A stretch of DNA of 64,000 bases from Antedon mediterranea (lineage: Eukaryota; Echinodermata; Crinoidea; Comatulida; Antedonidae): the NCBI RefSeq assembly GCF_964355755.1, contig NC_092674.1, positions 28,570,001-28,634,000 of the forward strand, given 5' to 3'. Position 1 is the stretch's first letter; each line of letters starts with the position of its first letter. Of this stretch, positions 1 through 12,603 are shown in pieces. The notes under the pieces were generated by a model, which did no database searches, was not told where the DNA came from, and saw only the letters and a list, made by a program, of their open reading frames with translations. A program made the translations under genes and the position numbers.

Positions 1-612
1 AGTTCAAAAATTCGTCAAAATTATGCCTTTTTTTAAACAGTCGTAGTTTCTGAACTAAACGGTTAAAATTATTTTTTTTACATATTCTGTAAGTAGATAA
101 GTTGATATTAAGATATTTTAATTAATTTATGTTAATTTCCACTTAATTTGACCTCAAATGACCCCTTCGGAGGGTCATTTTTTCTGTGACTAATGACATA
201 GAGTAGAATCCAAAAACGTTGAAAAACCTTTTTACGCAATTATTTCTAGGTTAAACGTTATTTTCCATCCACTAATTTTACATTTTCAAATTTCTTCTAC
301 ACGCTAATATGTTCTTGCTGATATCATTTCATTCCGAATTTGCTATCTTAGTGTTTCATTTTGAAACCGTCGCCATGTTAAAAATTGGAATAAATAGCGG
401 GTCCCGTAATTTAACCTATTCTACACTGTATGTGATATGTATACAGATTATACTGTGTATACTATATGACACAAAATAACAGAATTCAGCAATAAAAACA
501 TATCATATTCTTCAGTTCAGGTCATAACGCCATAATCTTTTTTCTGTGTGCGTGCACGTGGCGTTTGTCGTGCGGATAACTAACTCGTCAAAGTGACGAG
601 TTTCATGTCTAG
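1..612 (+). mobile_element. Helitron-like unit, truncated by the window edge
   Basis: Right-hand part of the first of four related units. It ends in a Helitron-type 3' terminus: a hairpin at 582-602 (stem AACTCGTCA, loop AAG, stem TGACGAGTT), six bases, then CTAG at 609-612 followed by T. Its first 70 bases match the segments starting near 1180, 2720 and 4247 of the following units. No long reading frame is present, so this is a non-autonomous copy. Confidence 0.65.
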
Positions 613-615
613 TTT

Positions 616-2148
616 TCTTCTTTCTTTCTCCTCTATTTTTGTGTCTCGCGTATCTCAAAAACGTGTAAACATAACATGTTATAACTTTGTCAGCATGAGG
701 GCATTCAGGTGAAGTTGTGCACCTCCTATTTTTGAATAACGTCAGAGTTGCGCAACATGACTTACGCGCGTTTTTACGAATTTCGCATTTTTAACATAGA
801 TTGAAAACCATATAGCAATTTAAATTGAAACTTAACGAAAGTTTAATTGATATCTTGCGCTAACAGAATGTGAAAAAAAAATGGCATGTTTCACAGGAAG
901 TTACGCGCGCACGCGCGTTTAAAATTTCAAAATGCGAAAAATCAATTTCTAATCAACTTTCTACGCGTTTCATGTCATTTTGAGCATGTAAAAAATTCCC
1001 ACGTACGCGCATTTTTTTACGCGTGCGGTGCGCACGTAGCGTAGAAAACCATTTTTTTCGCGTGATTTATGTTCTTCCAGCCTTTTCTAGTAATTTTACC
1101 AACTTTTGAACAATTTAGACTTAAAATTACGTCATACGGGCACGTCGAATTGGATAATTTACGTGCATTTTTGATGAAAAAGTTCAAAAAGTCGTCAAAA
1201 TTTGTCAAAATTATGCCCTTTTTTAAACAGTTATAGTTCCTAAACTAAACGGTGAAAGTTATTTTTATTGCATATTCTGAAAGGTGATGAGTTGTAGATT
1301 TTGAATCATGCATTAATATGGCTAACCGGACATTGTGACGTCACCGTATGCCCACGCGAATATAAAATATAGGATTTTTGTATCTTTCATCATAGCGCAT
1401 GACATTTAATAGAGCGCATCTCCAATTATCTGTTTTCCATTTTTACCCCGATTTTTATATTATCTAGGTCAATCAACTATCTTTCGTATGAGTTAAAAAT
1501 ATTTTAATATTTATGACGTCATCATGTCTAAAAATGTAAATAACGTGGGTCACTTATTTTCGTCCTTACAGTAAATTTCAATCTGTTATAGCTCGTCAGA
1601 ATAAAACGTGATAATCATGATTAAAACGTTTTCTGGAAGCTATTGGATTGTAGATACGAATTTATGTAAACATTTTCCCAATCGGATCTTGTGACGTCAT
1701 CATATGGCCAGTTGAATAAAAAAAGTCGTATTTTCATATTTTGCGTAATAGTTCATTATATTTAAAAGGGTGCGCATCTATATTTTACGTATTCAAATTT
1801 CTTCTACACGTTAATATGTTGTTCCTGAGATAATTTCCTTCTGAAATTGCTATCCAAGTGTTTCATTTTGATACCGTCGCCATGTTAAAAATTGGAATAA
1901 ATGGCGGGTCCCGTAATTTCACCTATTCTACACTGTATGTAATATGTATACAGATTATACTGTTTGCATGTACATACTATATGACACAAAATTGACAGAA
2001 TTCAGCACTAACAGCATATCATATTCTTCAGTTCTTGTCATAATGCCATAATCTTTATCTGTGTGCAATATTCCAACGTATGACGTGCACGTGGCGTTTG
2101 TCGTGGTGCGGATAACTAACTCGTCAATGTGACGAGTTTCATGTCTAG
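616..2148 (+). mobile_element. Helitron-like non-autonomous element, tandem copy 2
   Basis: Unit of about 1.53 kb starting TCTTCTTTCTTTCT and ending in the hairpin at 2118-2138 (loop ATG), then CTAG at 2145-2148 and a T. A 5' TC, a 3' CTRR and a short hairpin just before the end, with no terminal inverted repeat, are the hallmarks of Helitrons. The unit contains an internal partial duplication: a block with TTGTGACGTCA and TATGGCCA near 1330-1355 recurs near 1690-1712. No Rep-helicase coding sequence is visible. Confidence 0.7.
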
Positions 2149-2155
2149 TTTGTCA

Positions 2156-3675
2156 TCTTCTTTCTTTCTGTATGATTTTTGTGTAACGCTTTTCTCTAAA
2201 ACTTGCAAACATAACATTTTGTTAACTATGTTAACATTTTGACATTCACGTAACGTCGTCAAGCGAAGCTTTTCATGATGTTTACAATTGCGCAACGCGA
2301 CGTACGCGCGATTTAACGATTTTCTCGTATTTAACATATGTCGAAAACCAAATAATATTTTAAAGTGAAACTTTGCAAAAGTTTAATTTATATCATGCGC
2401 TAACTGTCTGTTGAAAAAAAATTGCGTGTTTTACACAAAGTTACGCGCGCACGCGCATTTAAAATTTCAAAATGCGCAAAATTAATTTCTAATCAACTTT
2501 CTACGCGTTTCATGTCGTTTTAAGCATGTAAAAAATTCCCACGCGTGCGCACATTTTTACGTGTGCGGTGCGCACGTAGCATTGAAAACGTATTTTTTCG
2601 CGTGATTTATGTTTTTCCAGCTTTTTCTAGTAATTTTACCAAATTTTAAACAATTTCGACCTAAAGATACGTCATACGAGCACGTCCAATTGGACAATTT
2701 GCGCGCGTTTTTTATGAAAAGGTTAAAAAATTCGTTTAAAATATGCCTTTTTTTAAACAGTCGTAATTTCTAAACTAGACGGTCAAATTTTTGTGGATGA
2801 CATATTCTGAAAGTAGATGAGTTTTAGATATCGGATCAGGTATTAATATGGCTAACCGGACATTGTGACGTCATCGTATGGCCACGCGAACATAAAATTT
2901 AGGATTTTTGTATCTTTCGTCATAGCTCATCACATTGAATAGAGCGCATCTCCACTTATCCGTTTTCCATTTTAACCCCGATTTTGATATTGTCTAGGTC
3001 AATCAAGTGTCTTTCGCATGAGTTAAAAATATTTTAATTTTTTTAACGTCATCATGCCTAAAAATTTAAATGACGTGTGGCATTAATTTCATCTTTACAG
3101 TAAATTTTAATCTGTTATAGCTCGTAAGAAAAAAATGTGATAATCACGATTAAAACTTTTTCTGGAAGCTATTGGATTGTAGATACGAAATTATGTAAAA
3201 ATGTTGCCAATCGGATGTTGTGACGTCATCATATGGCCAGTTAAATGAAAAAGATCGTATTTTCATCTTTTGCGTCATAATTCATTACATTTAAAAGAGC
3301 GCGCATCAATATTTCACGTATACAAATTTCTTCTACACGTTAATACGTTGTTGCTGAGATAATTTCCTTTCGGAATTGCTACCTTCGCGTTTCATTTTAA
3401 AACCGTCAACATGTTAAAAATTGCAATAAATAGCGGGTCCCGTAATTTCACCTATTCTACACTGTATGTGATATGGATACAGATTATACTGTGTATACTA
3501 TGTATGAATTTAAATAATAAAATTCAGCAATAACAACATATCATATTCTTCAGTTCAGGTCATAATGCCAACGTGAACACTTCCTTTTGTCCTCAACCTA
3601 TCCCCTTAATGTTAATGTTGCACCACTTGCGCGGCGGATAACCAAACTCGTCAAAGTGACGAGTTACATGTCTAG
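2156..3675 (+). mobile_element. Helitron-like non-autonomous element, tandem copy 3
   Basis: 1520-bp unit preceded by A and followed by T, as expected for insertion between A and T. It starts TCTTCTTTCTTTCTGTATG and ends with the hairpin at 3645-3665 and CTAG at 3672-3675. It is very similar to the next unit, including the last 100 bases. The 7-base filler at 2149-2155 separates it from copy 2, so the copies are arranged head to tail but not fused. Confidence 0.7.
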
Positions 3676-3687
3676 TCTTTTTCTTAA

Positions 3688-5212
3688 TCTTCTTTCTTTC
3701 TGTATGATTTTTGTGTAACGCTTTTCTCTAAAACTTGCAACTATAACATTTTGTTAACTATGTTAACATTTTGACATTTATGTAACGTCGTCAAGCGAAG
3801 CTTTTCATGATGTTTACAATCGCGCAACGTGACGTACGCGCGATTTAACGATTTTCTCGTATTTAACATATGTCGAAAACCAAATAACATTTTAAAGTGA
3901 AACTTTGCAAAAGTTTAATTTATATCATGCGCTAACCTTCTGTTGAAAAAAAATTGCGTGTTTTACACAAAGTTACGCGCGCACGCGCATTTAAAATTTC
4001 AAAATGCGCAAAATTAATTTCTAATCAACTTTCTACGCGTTTCATGTCGGTTTAAGCATGTCAAAAATTCCCACGCATGCGCACATTTTTACGTGTGCGG
4101 AGCGCACGTAGCATTGAAAACGTATTTTTTTCGCGTGATTTATGTTTTTCCAGCCTTTTCTAGTAATTTTACCAAATTTTAAACAATTTTGACTTAAAGA
4201 TACGTCATACGAGCACGTCGAATTGGACAATTTGCGCGCGTTTTTTATGAAAACGTTAAAAAATTCGTTTAAAATATGCCTTTTTTAAAACAGTCGTAAT
4301 TTCTAAACTAAACGGTCAACTTTTTGTGGATGGCATTTTCTGGAAGTAGATGAGTTGTAGATATTGGATCAGGTATTAATATGGCTAACCGGACATTGTG
4401 ATGTCATCGTATGGCCACGCAAATATAAAATTTAGGATTTTGTATCTTTCGTCATAGCTCATCACATTGAATAGAGCGCATCTCCACTTATCCGTTTTCC
4501 ATTTTCACCCCGATTTTGATATTGTCTAGGTCAATCAACTATCTTTCGCATGAGTTAAAAATATTTTAATTTTTTTTACGTCATCGTGCTTAAAAATTTA
4601 AATCACGTGTGGCATTAATTTCATCTTTACAGTAAATTTTAATCTGTTATAGCTCGTAAGAATAAAATGTGATAATCACGATTAAAACTTTTTCTGGAAG
4701 CTATTGGACTGTAGATACGAAATTATGTAAAAATGTTGCCAATCGGATGTTGTGACGTCATCATATGGCCAGTTAAATAAAAAAGGTCGTATTTTCATCT
4801 TTTGCGTCATAATTCATTACATTTAAACGAGCGCGCATCAATATTTCACGTATTCAAATTTCTTCTACATGCTAATACGTTGTTGCTGAGATAATTTCCT
4901 TTCGGAATTGCTACCTTCGCGTTTCATTTTAAAACCGTCAACATGTTAAAAATTGCAATAAATAGCGGGTCCCGTAATTTCACCTATTCTACACTGTATG
5001 TGATATGGATACAGATTATACTGTGTATACTACAGTATATATGAATTTAAACAATAAATTTCAGCAATAACAACATATCATATTCTTCAGTTCAGGTCAT
5101 AATGCCAACGTGAACACTTCCTTTTGTCCTCAACCTATCCCCTTAATGTTAATGTTGCACCACTTGCGCGGCGGATAACCAAACTCGTCAAAGTGACGAG
5201 TTACATGTCTAG
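3688..5212 (+). mobile_element. Helitron-like non-autonomous element, tandem copy 4 (last)
   Basis: 1525-bp unit with the same start, preceded by A after a 12-base filler (3676-3687). It has the same hairpin (5182-5202) and ends in CTAG at 5209-5212, followed by T. Similarity to the array stops here, which fixes the 3' boundary of the family independently of the hairpin. Short frames within the units are not conserved between copies and are not taken as genes. Confidence 0.7.
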
Positions 5213-6563
5213 TCTTTATTTTTCTGTCCATGATAAAGTTTTATATACTTTTGATTTGTAGATTTCTTTGTACTATTTTTACTGTTTCAAATAAATATGA
5301 ATATAAAATATCTACCATTCCTATATAACTTTTTCTTTAGCATCTTTCTACCTCTGCATACATTTTTAAAATGCATCAATTAAAAATTAAAAAAAATAAA
5401 AAAATCATGCAAAATTTAAAATTAAAAAATCATTTGTTGGAAGAGGTAAAAAACCAAATAAATAGGTATATATAATTTTTTTAAATATGTTTTCTTGGAA
5501 TGGTCTATAATTACAAAGATCTGTTTATACCACTTTTTTTGACAAAATGAGCTAATCATAAAACCCTTCAACAAAATCTATATTATAAAGTCATTGTACT
5601 TTAAACAATCCATTACAATACATCATTGTCAGATCAAATCCTGCTCCTCCTTCCTATCAAATTAATTCCAAATAGAGTCTGATTGATAAAATAGAATCTA
5701 TCTAATCTACTGAATTTAACCATTTTTTTCAATATCAGAATTTATACGAGAATTTACAAGCATGGATTCCATGCGGATTGGTGGTGAAAATCATGTCAAA
5801 CTTATTCTACTGCAGTTACTGCAGTAAAAAAAACTACATTTTGTATGTACCTTTAAACCTTGTTTTTTGCCATTTGCCATACAGTACCATACAAGGTTTT
5901 TTTCTACAGTACTGTATTTAACCATTTTTTCAATATCAGAATTTATAGGAGAATTTACAAGAATGGATTCCTGGGGGAAATAGTGAGAATCATGTAAAAA
6001 TTATTTTACTGCAGTTACTGCAGTAAAAAAAACATTTTTCTTTAACCTTGTTTCCATACCAAGTTTTTTTTGTACTGTTATTGCAGTAGTGCCTGATAAA
6101 CTTTAATAAATCATACGTTATTATATAGTTGTAAAAAAAGTTTTTACTGCAGTAACTGCAGTAGAATAATTTTTACCCTATAGTACACTTAAAAGCAGAA
6201 AAATGGAAAATAACAAATATTTCTATAGAGATATCATGTCAAAATTATTCATTTTTGCTTCTTTTATTTTATGGTATAAAGTACTGTACGTTATATAGTT
6301 TTAAATAAGTTTTTACTGCAGTTACTGCAGTAGAATAGTTTTTACCCTTACCCTACCCTTAAAAGTAGAAAAGAGAAAAAAGCAAAAATAACAAACAAGT
6401 ATAGAAAGATGACATGATCAGATTCCGCATGTAATGTATAGCTGTAAAGGTCATCGACTATTAAAGTAATCAAAATGCACTGTACATACAGCCTTACAGG
6501 CATGGCCAACTTGAAGCAAAACAATAGTTTGGGCCAAAATGACAACGATTTGTTAAAACTCAC
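5213..6563. repeat. AT-rich spacer or intron with duplicated TACTGCAG MITE motifs
   Basis: No gene is seen. About 200 bp starting near 5708 are repeated imperfectly from about 5918, and about 110 bp near 6085-6200 recur at 6270-6375. Each carries a near-palindrome TACTGCAGTTACTGCAGTA at its centre (near 5808, 6009, 6146, 6313). The copies at 6009 and 6146 face each other like the termini of a MITE of about 180 bp (5999-6176). The stretch probably lies within the intron downstream of the DH-domain exon. Confidence 0.4.
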
Positions 6564-6641
6564 CTTAACAAGAGTTTCAAGACTCTGTACATAGGATTGT
6601 TCAGTGTGAAGCATACTATTAGCAACCTGCAGTCGTATATC
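6564..6641 (-). CDS. Rho guanine-nucleotide exchange factor, exon with start of the DH domain
   Basis: A 78-bp exon on the minus strand, preceded by a good acceptor (tttccatag) and followed by the donor AAG|GTGAG. It is in phase 0 at both ends. It encodes 26 residues including MLHTEQSYVQSLETLVK. That is the signature of the first helix of a Dbl-homology domain, where E, S/T-YV and L-x-x-L positions are conserved. DH domains catalyse GDP release from Rho GTPases. The rest of the domain must lie to the left of the window or in exons I cannot see; 1-5212 is transposon. The phase matches the 883-codon exon upstream, so the two probably belong to one gene, but the 8.4-kb gap could hide further exons. 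Confidence 0.65.
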
Positions 6642-9441
6642 CTATGGAAACAAAAAAAAAGGCATTACTTTACTTGTATAAAATTTTTCAAAAAAATGCT
6701 GGTTTTAATACTTTGAGGTGGTCATAAGAGCATGAAAATTCTAAGCATAGTTTATGCATAATTCCATGGTAAAATATAAAACAAAAATTATTAGTATTTT
6801 CTATACTATAGTGTAGTAGACACATACTTCTATTTGCATTGTGTTATTGCATGGAGTAATTATTATTACTCCATGATTATTGTAGCAAAATAAACAATGT
6901 TTTTTTAGCATTTTGGATATCAAGTTTGTTACAAGCTGTACTGAACTCTTTTTTAACATCCCTTCATTTTTGTTTTTACGTAAATATCTTATTTATATGA
7001 TGAATGAATAAAGTAGGAATTGAATTAATTTGTTAATTCTCTACCTGACACTTGGGTTCAAATCAAGACTAGGTTTATTATAATGACAACACATACTCCA
7101 TTATAAACATTAATTGTTCATTTCATGAATATAACATCTTAAACATGTAACTTGATTAAATCATATTTGTATCTCTGGTGGTACTGTTATTGTTGTACCC
7201 ATCCTTGAAAAACAAAAGGTGACTGTCTAAGCACAGGTCGAAAAATGGTATTGATAAACACCCTCCTCTCCCTTTCTCACTTGCGATGTCACCTAAAACA
7301 TCCCTACCCCTCCACCAACCATACCCTCCCGCAACAACCACCCAGCCGATCAGATGATATTTGACACAATATGCAAATCTTTCATCAAACACAATAAATC
7401 ATGTTTTTTATCAGCATGTTTGTAGTTGTTATGATTCATGTACTACTATTAATTTATTTAATTGTTTTGGCATTTTGTTATGTGGATAATGTTTTAGGAA
7501 TGCTGAGAGGTTCATTGTAACAGGTGTTCGGCTGTTATTATAATAATTTAAGAATGGTATGTTCTCAATTATTCCCAAAGTACTTGCCTAAGTATGGTTC
7601 AACAATTGTCTTTTATGATGGGAGGTTGTAGTTGGTCTTTTTTAGGGAGCTTTAAATTTGTGAACTAGTTATGTGTGTTAATTCATTGTGCATATGAAGG
7701 GCCATTTGGAACATACTTTCTTGCTCGACTCAAAACTAGTTTTGGTGGATTCTAGTTGCCATGAGATATGCTCAACGAACAAACGACACACTATATATGC
7801 ATAGGTCATAGAAAAACAATTATGCTCATTGGCGAATCCAGGAATGTGAAATTTAGGAGGTGCCCGGGCCGAGTGGGCCCCCTTTAATCTGCCCCTGATG
7901 CTCAATAATTGTCAAATGAAAAGCACACCAGTCAACATATCAGGTGCTTTTGAAAGCGAAAGAGATAAAGTTCATATTATGAAATTATCGAGAAAAAAAA
8001 GCATAGAAAACATAGATCTACTGTAGAATTTTACTTTCAGAATCATTCAAGCGTGAATTCAGAATCACTCAAGCATGCGATTCAGAACAACTCATGCATG
8101 CAATTAACCTTAATATTTTCCTTCTTACAAAACAGTTTCAGCGATGACGGTGATTTAAGTAATCGGAAGGAAAATTCTATTCATAATTTATTGATATAAG
8201 ATTACAATATTAGATATTAAATGTCATTGAATATTTTAGATAATAAACAATATAGACAATTAAATAAAATATTTATCAATTAAATTAATTCGCTTGTATT
8301 CAAAATAAATCATTCTATCTTGACAACAGTTTGTAATATGAAATTCCTATCTACATTGTCAGACATGTCACATAGTTAAACTCATATTTCTAAAAAAGTC
8401 AGTTGAGCAATTTATACATTTTTTCTTGGTATCAAAAGCATTTTGATTTTTTACTTATTCAAATTTCTGACTAATGTTGTACAAAACAGATATACAAGAC
8501 ATTGAAAGAAAAAAAAAGGGTATTTATGTGTTTATAACAGACAAAGAAATAAATCAAATCAATAAAAACACAACTCCAATAACATATGTCGTTATTGCAG
8601 TTTTAAAGAAGTAGTTACTGCAGTAACTGCAGTAGAATTATTTTGACATGATTACTTGAATCAAGAGGACGTGCAATTTATCCTAATGACAAACTTTGGA
8701 TTGATTTGATTTTAATTTATTAGAAAAATCACTATAAAAAAAAACATACAAAGTGATAACATAAATTTCTAACTGGCTCACACAACATAAAGATAATTTA
8801 TTAAATTGTCATTAAAATCTGTTGACAATCTTCCAGGAAATTGGTGTATATAAATTTATTTTCTTTTAAACAACAAGTAATTCTTGTCATTTTTATGTAA
8901 CAGATCATAAAACCTCAATCAATTGGCTCACACAACATAAGATAATTTATTAAATTGTCATTAAAATCTGGTGACAATCTTCCAGGAAATTGGTCATAGA
9001 TAAATTTATTTTCTTTATACAACTAGTAAATTCTTATCATTCTAATGTAACAGATCTTATATACTATTGGTCAATTCCAAAAAAGTATAAAATTGTTTTC
9101 ACAAATCTGATATATAGCAGTTAGCAAACATTCTTGGAATTCCTGATGGCTAACTTTGACATTCTTGGACATAAATGAATTAAATTTTGTTTAAAAAAAT
9201 GTATAATTCATTTTTTATAGGTTTGCTTGGTGAATGTACTATACAAATTGAACGAAAAATTTCAAAATGTTTAGGATGTATGGGCAGTGTCACCCACATG
9301 ATGTTGATGCTCATATGGGTGAGCTGCTTTGAAGGGGTTTTTGTTTTGAGTTACAATTACTCCTCTGGGAGGATAAAGGCCTATTGTAAGTTTATCCAGG
9401 TAAAAGTATGACATAAAATGAAAAAAAATCCTTCAGTCATA
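6642..9441. other. Probable intron of the Rho GEF gene; no exon recognised
   Basis: No coding exon could be supported. Contents: a fragment near 7831-7905 with a transposon-like tip (CATTGGCGAATCCAGG); a short-period direct repeat with AGAATCA and CAAGC at 8034-8105; a lone TACTGCAGTAACTGCAGTA motif at 8615-8633; and a tandem duplication of about 150 bp (about 8770-8920 and 8921-9060), each copy starting with GGCTCACACAACATAA and ending with GTAACAGATC. Confidence 0.4.
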
Positions 9442-10259
9442 GGGCCTGTTTCTGCTGCAACTGCTCAAAATACTGTATAAAATACGGTATTTTTTATACC
9501 GTATTTTTTAGTACCCCGTTTCTGCTAACAATACTTCTTGGGTGGTCGTGTTAAATTTCATCTTTTTTACCCAAATTGCCATTCATTTATTTGATCGATA
9601 ATTAAAAGTCGCAATAAAGGAAGTTTTAAGTCTCACTTTCAACAGCCTAGCCCTAGTGATTGAGATATTGTGAGAGCACAGAAAACATCGTAATGGGGAC
9701 AATTAATTTGTTCCTTCCCCGGCCCCGAGTTATTGTATTTTGCAATGTTGTACTGCTTTCGCAGGCTCTTCAGCTTTGAGTTTACTTGCTTTGGAGACAA
9801 GTCTATTCCATACTCCTGCTTCATTTTTTTTTAGAAATGTCTTTATAAATGTGGTTGTCCCTTTTATTACCTTTTAGTTGGCCAGACATTTTAGCTTCCC
9901 CACACACATTTATTTAGTAAAACTGTGACGTCTTCGTTCCACATTTTCGCCGAATATATCTATACACGGTGTGTAAAGCAGCTGACAGCGACAGAAAATA
10001 AAAACACGAATGTTGACCTTTTGTCATGTAAAAAAAAATACGGTATTTTTTATTGGCAGCAGAAACGGGTACAAAAAATACGGTATAAATTTGTAAATAC
10101 CGTATTTTATCCACAAATTTTGTGGGGAAAATACGGTATACAAAATACAGTATATTTTTTATGAGCGCAGTTTCTGCTGCCAAAAATATACCGTATATAT
10201 ACGGTATTCAAAAAATACCGTATAATATACGGTATTTAGTTGGCAGCAGAAACAGGGCC
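9442..10259. mobile_element. PIF/Harbinger-like element with 3-bp target duplication
   Basis: Terminal inverted repeats start GGGCCTGTTTCTGCTGC on the left and, on the other strand, GGCCCTGTTTCTGCTGCC on the right. The direct repeat ATA flanks both ends (9439-9441 and 10260-10262), as expected for a superfamily that makes 3-bp duplications. The interior is full of the small palindrome AAATACGGTATTT. On the minus strand, 9639-9824 encodes a 61-residue fragment (NSKLKSLRKQYNIAK, NCPHYDVF) that resembles a Myb/SANT-like protein of Harbinger elements. No transposase remains, so the copy is non-autonomous. Confidence 0.6.
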
Positions 10260-11556
10260 ATACATGCGATAACACAATATAAAAATAGTGGAAAAACTTG
10301 TTTATTATTGAATAATTTAAAACAAAATATTTTATTCATCTTTTCATTTTAGGTTTGTGCAAATTCAATTAATAATTAATAATTTAAGTCAACGCTATTT
10401 TATTTTTTTTTACATTTTATAAATGTCAAAGTGTTAATTTGTGAATAATTAAAAGCAGAAATATATTTTTTATTAACGTATTTTATTCAGCAATTTTTAG
10501 GCTTATTAATCGCAATTTGTCTGCAACTATTAAATATACACGTGCTATTTATATTTTTTTTTTTATTTGGTTTAAATTATTATGTTTAATACATTTTATT
10601 TTACTAATTTGCAACAGTTTTATTAAACTCGTTCCTATTAAAATAATATTCCAGCTATATTTTATATTATGCTGTGAAACTTTAAGTTTACATAAACTTC
10701 AGGAATTTCCAAATTCCTCATTTCATGTCATTTGAAAATGTAAGGAATTTTAAATATCTACTTCAACAATTCTTTTATCAGTGTTTGTATTTTGCTAAAA
10801 TTAATATACCTCCTAATTATAGATATTTTGATCTATATTTAGCAAGTTTGTAACCAGATCTTCAAGAAGTAGTTTAACCTTAGGCCGCAATACCATATTT
10901 GTCATTATGTTGGACTCATTTTTTAACCACCTGTTATGGTACACTGCTGGAACCATCTCACAGCCTTCACTAAGTGCAGCATCTCCTGCAGGGCTAACTT
11001 TCCTCTAGGCCTGCAATGTTATACAACACCGCCATGATTTTACAATGGAGAATTTGAAAAGAAACCAAACTTTGGTGCAATATCTTTATGGAATGTTTGG
11101 CATTGCAAAATGGTAGCATGCCATGCTTCACTGGCACGCTATTGAGATCTGGGGAAGATACTGATATTTTAGATCCATTAAAGTTCAATAGCATTTAATA
11201 TCAATAACATTAAAATCTAATAAAAAAAAAAAAACATGTTATTTAATTATTGTGGGGAAACATATACAGTACTTCATTCATGTGGTCATTTTATCTCATT
11301 ATCAGCCCCTATGATTTTAGTAGTACTGTACACCCAAGATGGCCATTTGGGATTGAACTACATGTTTCCTATCTCTTTAATTTCTCATAACAGCATACAT
11401 GACATAACATCAACATTTTTGGCACACATATAACTGCGCTTGTTGCTGTCGCGACAACTTGAAATGAATGAAATGTTAGGATTTTAATTAGTAGATTGAG
11501 CACTTAAACTTCACTCTATAAAGAGTAAAACTTCAGAAATAGACCCCCTATTAAAG
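10260..11556. other. AT-rich intron or spacer, nothing recognised
   Basis: No exon, RNA gene or repeat boundary could be supported here. Short frames on both strands show no conserved motif and no splice-site support. Confidence 0.3.
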
Positions 11557-11623
11557 CTTGGTTCCCACTTTGATACAACAAAGTACTGTAGGTGCAACTC
11601 AAGTGAGTTGGCCAATCACAAGA
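11557..11623. mobile_element. Half of a palindromic MITE (tip AAGCTTGGTTCCCAC)
   Basis: Begins AAGCTTGGTTCCCACTTTGA and ends at GGCCAATCACAAG, where the tail of the neighbouring SINE starts. It matches the left half of the complete element at 19751-19939, so it appears to have been cut by the SINE insertion. Confidence 0.45.
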
Positions 11624-11928
11624 ATAATAATAATAATAATAATAATAGTTCATTCTTACAGTATATAGCGCTCTACAAGCAAGCTTCTCTAAGCGAGAAC
11701 ATTATTACCGCAGTCATTTTTTGGATCAAACACGTATAGAAACTTCTATAATGCAGCTAGTAATCAGCGCAAAGTTGTGTCTTGATCTACCCATTTATAC
11801 ACCTGGGTGGAGAGAGGCAAACGTAAGTAAAGTATCTTGCCTTAGGATACAAGCAATGCGGCAAGAGTTGGATTCGAACCTCGGTCTCACGATCAGTAGT
11901 CCAACACCCTGCGCCACACGCCCTCACT
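11624..11928 (-). mobile_element. tRNA-derived SINE
   Basis: Read on the minus strand it begins GGGCGTGTGGCGCAGGGTG and has a tRNA-like head: TGGCGCAGGGTG fits an A box and GGTTCGAATCC at about 11870-11880 is a perfect B box. A body follows with CTCTCTCCACCCAGGTGTA, and it ends in an (ATT)n simple-repeat tail at 11624-11649. Head, body and short simple tail are the standard SINE layout, transcribed by RNA polymerase III. The body wording resembles SINE bodies of marine invertebrates, but I cannot name the family. Confidence 0.7.
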
Positions 11929-11937
11929 AGAGACAGT

Positions 11938-12040
11938 ACAGTTGACCTTCTCATTTACGTACCCCTTGGTCTGAGTGAGAGGTTTTTGTAAATGAAAAGT
12001 AAATGAGAATATTCGGGAAAAAAAGGCCCCTCTATAAAAA
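11938..12040. mobile_element. Pogo/Tigger-like MITE fragment
   Basis: Starts TACAGTTGACCTTCTCATTTACG, close to the CAGTTGACC tip typical of pogo-type elements. A partly complementary stretch (AAATGAAAAGTAAATGAGAA) lies 50 bases further on. The right boundary is not clear. Confidence 0.35.
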
Positions 12041-12500
12041 TCTTTGGTCACCGTAAAAACATGCCCAAACTACAAAGGCCCTATGATGATCAAATTGATC
12101 AATGGTCATATAAATTTGAATTTTAATAGTTTTAGTCTATTCACTATTACCCACGTAAATAAACCTGAACCATAAAATATTAATTACTACACTACTCTTG
12201 TAAGTACAGTAAATATTTGATGAGCAAGAGTGCCAAGACTTAAGTGATGATAGTAGAAAATATAAGCTTTCTCCGGGGATCCGACCTAATACTGCTGCTT
12301 TATGGCACTGTGTATAAAGTTAAAGAATTTAAAGTTATATAGATGTGTGATATAAGAAAATAAACAAGGTTTTAAGCCTATATAATGAGGATACTGTATC
12401 TTCCATTCCTGACTTTAGAAAACTAGATAGAAATGGTGTACTGTAGTAATATTATTGTAATATTCAATATTGTACAGTATATTAGGGTTGGATCATTTCA

Positions 12501-12603
12501 AAATTATTCTATCACAGTTTACTGTAGTAAAACTACATTTGTTTACTTTATTTAAAGAGTAAACAGAATGTATTTACTGCAGTAAACTGCAATAGAATAA
12601 TTT
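12501..12603. mobile_element. 103-bp MITE with 31-bp terminal inverted repeats
   Basis: Left end 12501-12531 (AAATTATTCTATCACAGTTT and on) and right end 12573-12603 are reverse complements over 31 bases with only three differences. The tip sequence ATTATTCTAYYRCAGT is shared with the TACTGCAG repeats at 5800-6340 and 8615 and with a half copy near 13565, so these form one family. Confidence 0.55.

Noticed and set aside
1017-4230. Short minus-strand frames recurring in the Helitron array (VGKITRKGWKNINHAKK)
   Set aside because: They recur only because the DNA is repeated; start, stop and flanks differ between copies and no Helitron protein motif is present.
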